In this document: piece by piece, positions 61,940-64,000 of the stretch | Layout of the letters: every line of letters starts with the position of its first letter | How positions within the stretch are numbered: the stretch's first letter is position 1 | NCBI GenBank assembly: GCA_964525165.1 | Contig: CAZGGG010000002.1 | Span: forward strand, 62,001 to 126,000 | Direction: 5' to 3' | Source: JAWLFI01 sp964525165 | Lineage (GTDB): Bacteria > Bacteroidota > Bacteroidia > Chitinophagales > Saprospiraceae | Length of the DNA stretch: 64,000 nt | Made by a program: the position numbers and the translations under genes | The notes under the pieces: model-generated | The model's database searches: none | What the model was told of the DNA's origin: nothing | The model's input: the letters and a program-made list of their open reading frames with translations, nothing else

Positions 61940-64000
61940 ATTCCATAATGATGAATTGTCCGTGTCGCATGCGGTCGTCTGTTTTCCAACGGAAAAAATA
62001 ACTACCACTCTCAAAAGGTGATAGGTCTAACTGATATCGTCCTACCCCCCGAATATTCTGCCTCCAAACCATTTGTCCTTTCGCATTAAAGATTTGAAGT
62101 TCACCGAATACGCCCTCTAATCCCTCAATACTAAGTTCGTCGTATCGCACGACAGGGTTGGGGAAAACAGAAAGTTCCTCTTGTACCCGATTCGCTTGAG
62201 CGACGATCGCTTCAGCATCTCCCAAAATCCATTGTGCATCAGCAAGCAAATCACAAGTATCCGCAAATACGATGTGAACATCATCCGTCGCACTTTCTCC
62301 TGAACATTTCCTTTCCCATACAGGCCCGAATCCATTTGGCGAGCGTTCGTATAGATCTGCCCGTACCTTCTGCCCCATAAATATCTCTTCCGTTTCTAGT
62401 TGCGCTTCCGCAAAAAAGATATCCTCTTGCTGTCCCTGGTAAACATCAGAGATCCAATAATAAGCTTCATGTTCAAATTCGGCCACATCCGGAGCGACTT
62501 GGATCAAAGTCCAACAGATTTGCGCGGGATGCACAGGACTTTGGAAGAGGTCTACTGACAGACCCAGTTCCGGCCAAGTGGCCCAACCAGCGCTATCCGG
62601 CTCCCAAAGTATGGAAGATCCGGGGCCAGCCGGGGCATCGGAAAAAGACCTTTCTGCTCCTCCGTTCAAGCGCGCATGATGAAAACCGACCTTGTCATTC
62701 ACACGTCCCTCCGGTTCGTTGAATTGTAAATAAGCATGCAAACCTTCTTCGTCGCCTTTCAAGGTCAGATGACGCATGGCCCGTATCTCGTTCTGTGATA
62801 AAGGTCGGTCCCAAAAGCTGACCTCATCCATTTTACCTATAAAATTTCTACTTGAATTCCCTCTGTAATTTCCCAACTTAACAGCACTAAAATTCACGGG
62901 CTCCACTGTAAAGAAATGCTTACTGGAAACTCCATTCAGATACAGGGTGATACCGTCCGGTTCCACTACCATGGCAACATGAGACCACTCTCCTACCGGC
63001 ACTTCCAGGCCGGAATCCCACCACCAAGCTCCTCCCGGCCAGTGATAGCCCAACACATTATCTACTCTAAAATTAAGACCGGCAATGTCATTCCCATCGT
63101 TTATCGCAATTCCCGAATAAGAATCCTGGTCTTTTTCTGAAAATATCCAAGTTGCAATAGTGAACGAATTGCTGTTCAAGTCCAAGTCGTCAATTTGCAC
63201 ATAGTCACCCGGCTCTGAAAGATGTGCATTAAGTCCTATTTCCGGATCGGGGGCACAATAATCAATTACCTCTACTCCTTCAGACAAAATATACTCATCC
63301 GATACGCCCTGCCCATTTTGTATATTCAAACGAGCGGTATACGTTCCTTCCTTTCCAAATACCACTTGCACCTGTGTAGCAGTAGAATCAGAGATATATA
63401 CAGGCTTAGGGTCAAAATTCCAGGACCACTCTGCAAGCTCATGTCTCAAAATAGAGTAGCAACTAAAGACGACTGTGTCTCTGGCACAAAAAACCTTATC
63501 GGTCTCTGTCATGATTTGAGCCAGGGGTCTGGAAGTTGTTACGAGATCTGTTTCCCAAATCCCTTTTCCATAAGTAGCTAAACGGAGTTTACCGTCCCTA
63601 TAAAACGGTCGTAATTCAAATGCATTGGATCGCAACGGCAGTCCCGAAGAAAAAGGCTCCCAATCAGCGCCATTCCAATAATATATGGAGTAATCGGTGG
63701 CCAGATAAACAGTTTCTTCCGTCCCTCCCTGAAAGCAAATATCTTTCATGCGTTGTCCATCTAGTTTATCGCTGCTGATATTTTCCCAGTCCTGACCTCC
63801 ATTGAAAGAGCGGAATACTTTCCTCCCGTCTTCTCCTCTTGAAGAAGCCACCCATATTTCCATAGGGTCTTCAGGATTTAAGCTGATCTCCAAACGCCAG
63901 GCATATCCGGGAATCTCCGTCACTTCTTCCCAATTCTGCCCTCCGTCCATCGTGCGATAGATTTTCGATTCATCCCAAAACGTACCCGGCTGATGGACCA
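61938..64000 (-). CDS. Secreted BNR/PKD/LamG protein with T9SS type A domain (N-terminus outside)
   Basis: The frame is open to the window edge (687 residues seen). First come BNR/sortilin-like propeller blades (IYRTMDGGQNWEEV, VFRSFNGGQDWENI, LATYGKGIWETDL). A PKD module follows at about 160-240 (WSWNFDPKP, EGTYTARLNI), then a LamG/concanavalin-like module at about 255-430 (FTIATWIFSEKD, GEWSHVAMVVEPDGITLYLNG, GKMDEVSFWDRPLSQNEI). After a spacer with cysteines comes the type A sorting domain (LSVFPNPVVRYDELSI to GQFIIME). Glycan binding is plausible from LamG. A much longer propeller region probably lies beyond the window. Confidence 0.85.
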   Translation of the reverse strand, partial: VHQPGTFWDESKIYRTMDGGQNWEEVTEIPGYAWRLEISLNPEDPMEIWVASSRGEDGRKVFRSFNGGQDWENISSDKLDGQRMKDICFQGGTEETVYLATDYSIYYWNGADWEPFSSGLPLRSNAFELRPFYRDGKLRLATYGKGIWETDLVTTSRPLAQIMTETDKVFCARDTVVFSCYSILRHELAEWSWNFDPKPVYISDSTATQVQVVFGKEGTYTARLNIQNGQGVSDEYILSEGVEVIDYCAPDPEIGLNAHLSEPGDYVQIDDLDLNSNSFTIATWIFSEKDQDSYSGIAINDGNDIAGLNFRVDNVLGYHWPGGAWWWDSGLEVPVGEWSHVAMVVEPDGITLYLNGVSSKHFFTVEPVNFSAVKLGNYRGNSSRNFIGKMDEVSFWDRPLSQNEIRAMRHLTLKGDEEGLHAYLQFNEPEGRVNDKVGFHHARLNGGAERSFSDAPAGPGSSILWEPDSAGWATWPELGLSVDLFQSPVHPAQICWTLIQVAPDVAEFEHEAYYWISDVYQGQQEDIFFAEAQLETEEIFMGQKVRADLYERSPNGFGPVWERKCSGESATDDVHIVFADTCDLLADAQWILGDAEAIVAQANRVQEELSVFPNPVVRYDELSIEGLEGVFGELQIFNAKGQMVWRQNIRGVGRYQLDLSPFESGSYFFRWKTDDRMRHGQFIIME

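Noticed and set aside
1..64000. CRISPR arrays, tRNA and rRNA genes, insertion sequences, prophage
   Set aside because: I looked through the intergenic regions on both strands and found no repeat-spacer pattern, cloverleaf with a GTTCRA loop, or transposase or phage gene.

Overview
The window looks like a chromosome segment of a Bacteroidota bacterium, most likely of the Saprospiria (Saprospiraceae-like). The grounds are: secreted proteins ending in type IX secretion (T9SS) sorting domains of both type A and type B, a PorP/SprF-like protein, DUF4271 and DUF6029 proteins, Omp28-like proteins, an atpBEFHAG operon lacking atpD and atpC, and promoters of the TAnnTTTG type. Three runs of exactly 10 N (4982-4991, 7781-7790, 15823-15832) show it is a draft scaffold. 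At two of them the flanking sequence overlaps, which shows faulty joins inside icmF and ricT. No tRNA, rRNA, CRISPR array, transposase or phage gene was seen.

Layout. 1-8.4 kb: start of a sensor kinase (-), DUF4271 protein, hemD, a Nudix hydrolase, the fused acyl-CoA mutase icmF, a PQQ-type sugar dehydrogenase lipoprotein, then a convergent, overlapping thioredoxin-like gene. 8.5-12.4 kb (-): a T9SS type B protein, lptC and a CNNM/CorC membrane protein. 12.4-13.4 kb (+): purS and rsmI, followed by an 8-bp tandem repeat and GC-rich repeats. 13.7-17.8 kb (-): holB, ricT, lpdA. 17.9-25.3 kb: a PTPS-family pterin synthase, two T9SS type A proteins, a flavoprotein/polyferredoxin pair and folE. 25.3-35.8 kb (-): a possible 30-residue membrane peptide, atpBEFHAG, then pheT, a coiled-coil gene, zapA and rny. 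35.8-46.6 kb: an Omp28-like lipoprotein and DUF6029 gene divergent from a TlpA-like thioredoxin; uup-like ABC-F, prc, hppA and a nitroreductase. 46.7-59.2 kb (-): a tight five-gene unit led by a 2283-residue T9SS type B adhesin. 59.3-64 kb: gltX with a small conserved gene, a NodB deacetylase, and a partial BNR/PKD/LamG secreted protein.

Much of the window is core metabolism and information processing: ATP synthase, ion-pumping pyrophosphatase, PheT, GltX, RNase Y, ZapA, HolB, RsmI, Lpd, HemD and PurS. The accessory interest lies at the cell surface. The adhesin is followed by a PorP/SprF-like beta-barrel and a propeller-OmpA protein, a recognised export and anchoring set for type B substrates. 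Here a beta-CASP nuclease and a secreted esterase follow in the same unit. Other points to check are the flavoprotein/polyferredoxin module, two families of palindromic repeats at gene ends, a small single-helix ORF next to a perfect inverted repeat, and the pyrophosphatase and pterin synthase, whose motifs point to particular subtypes.
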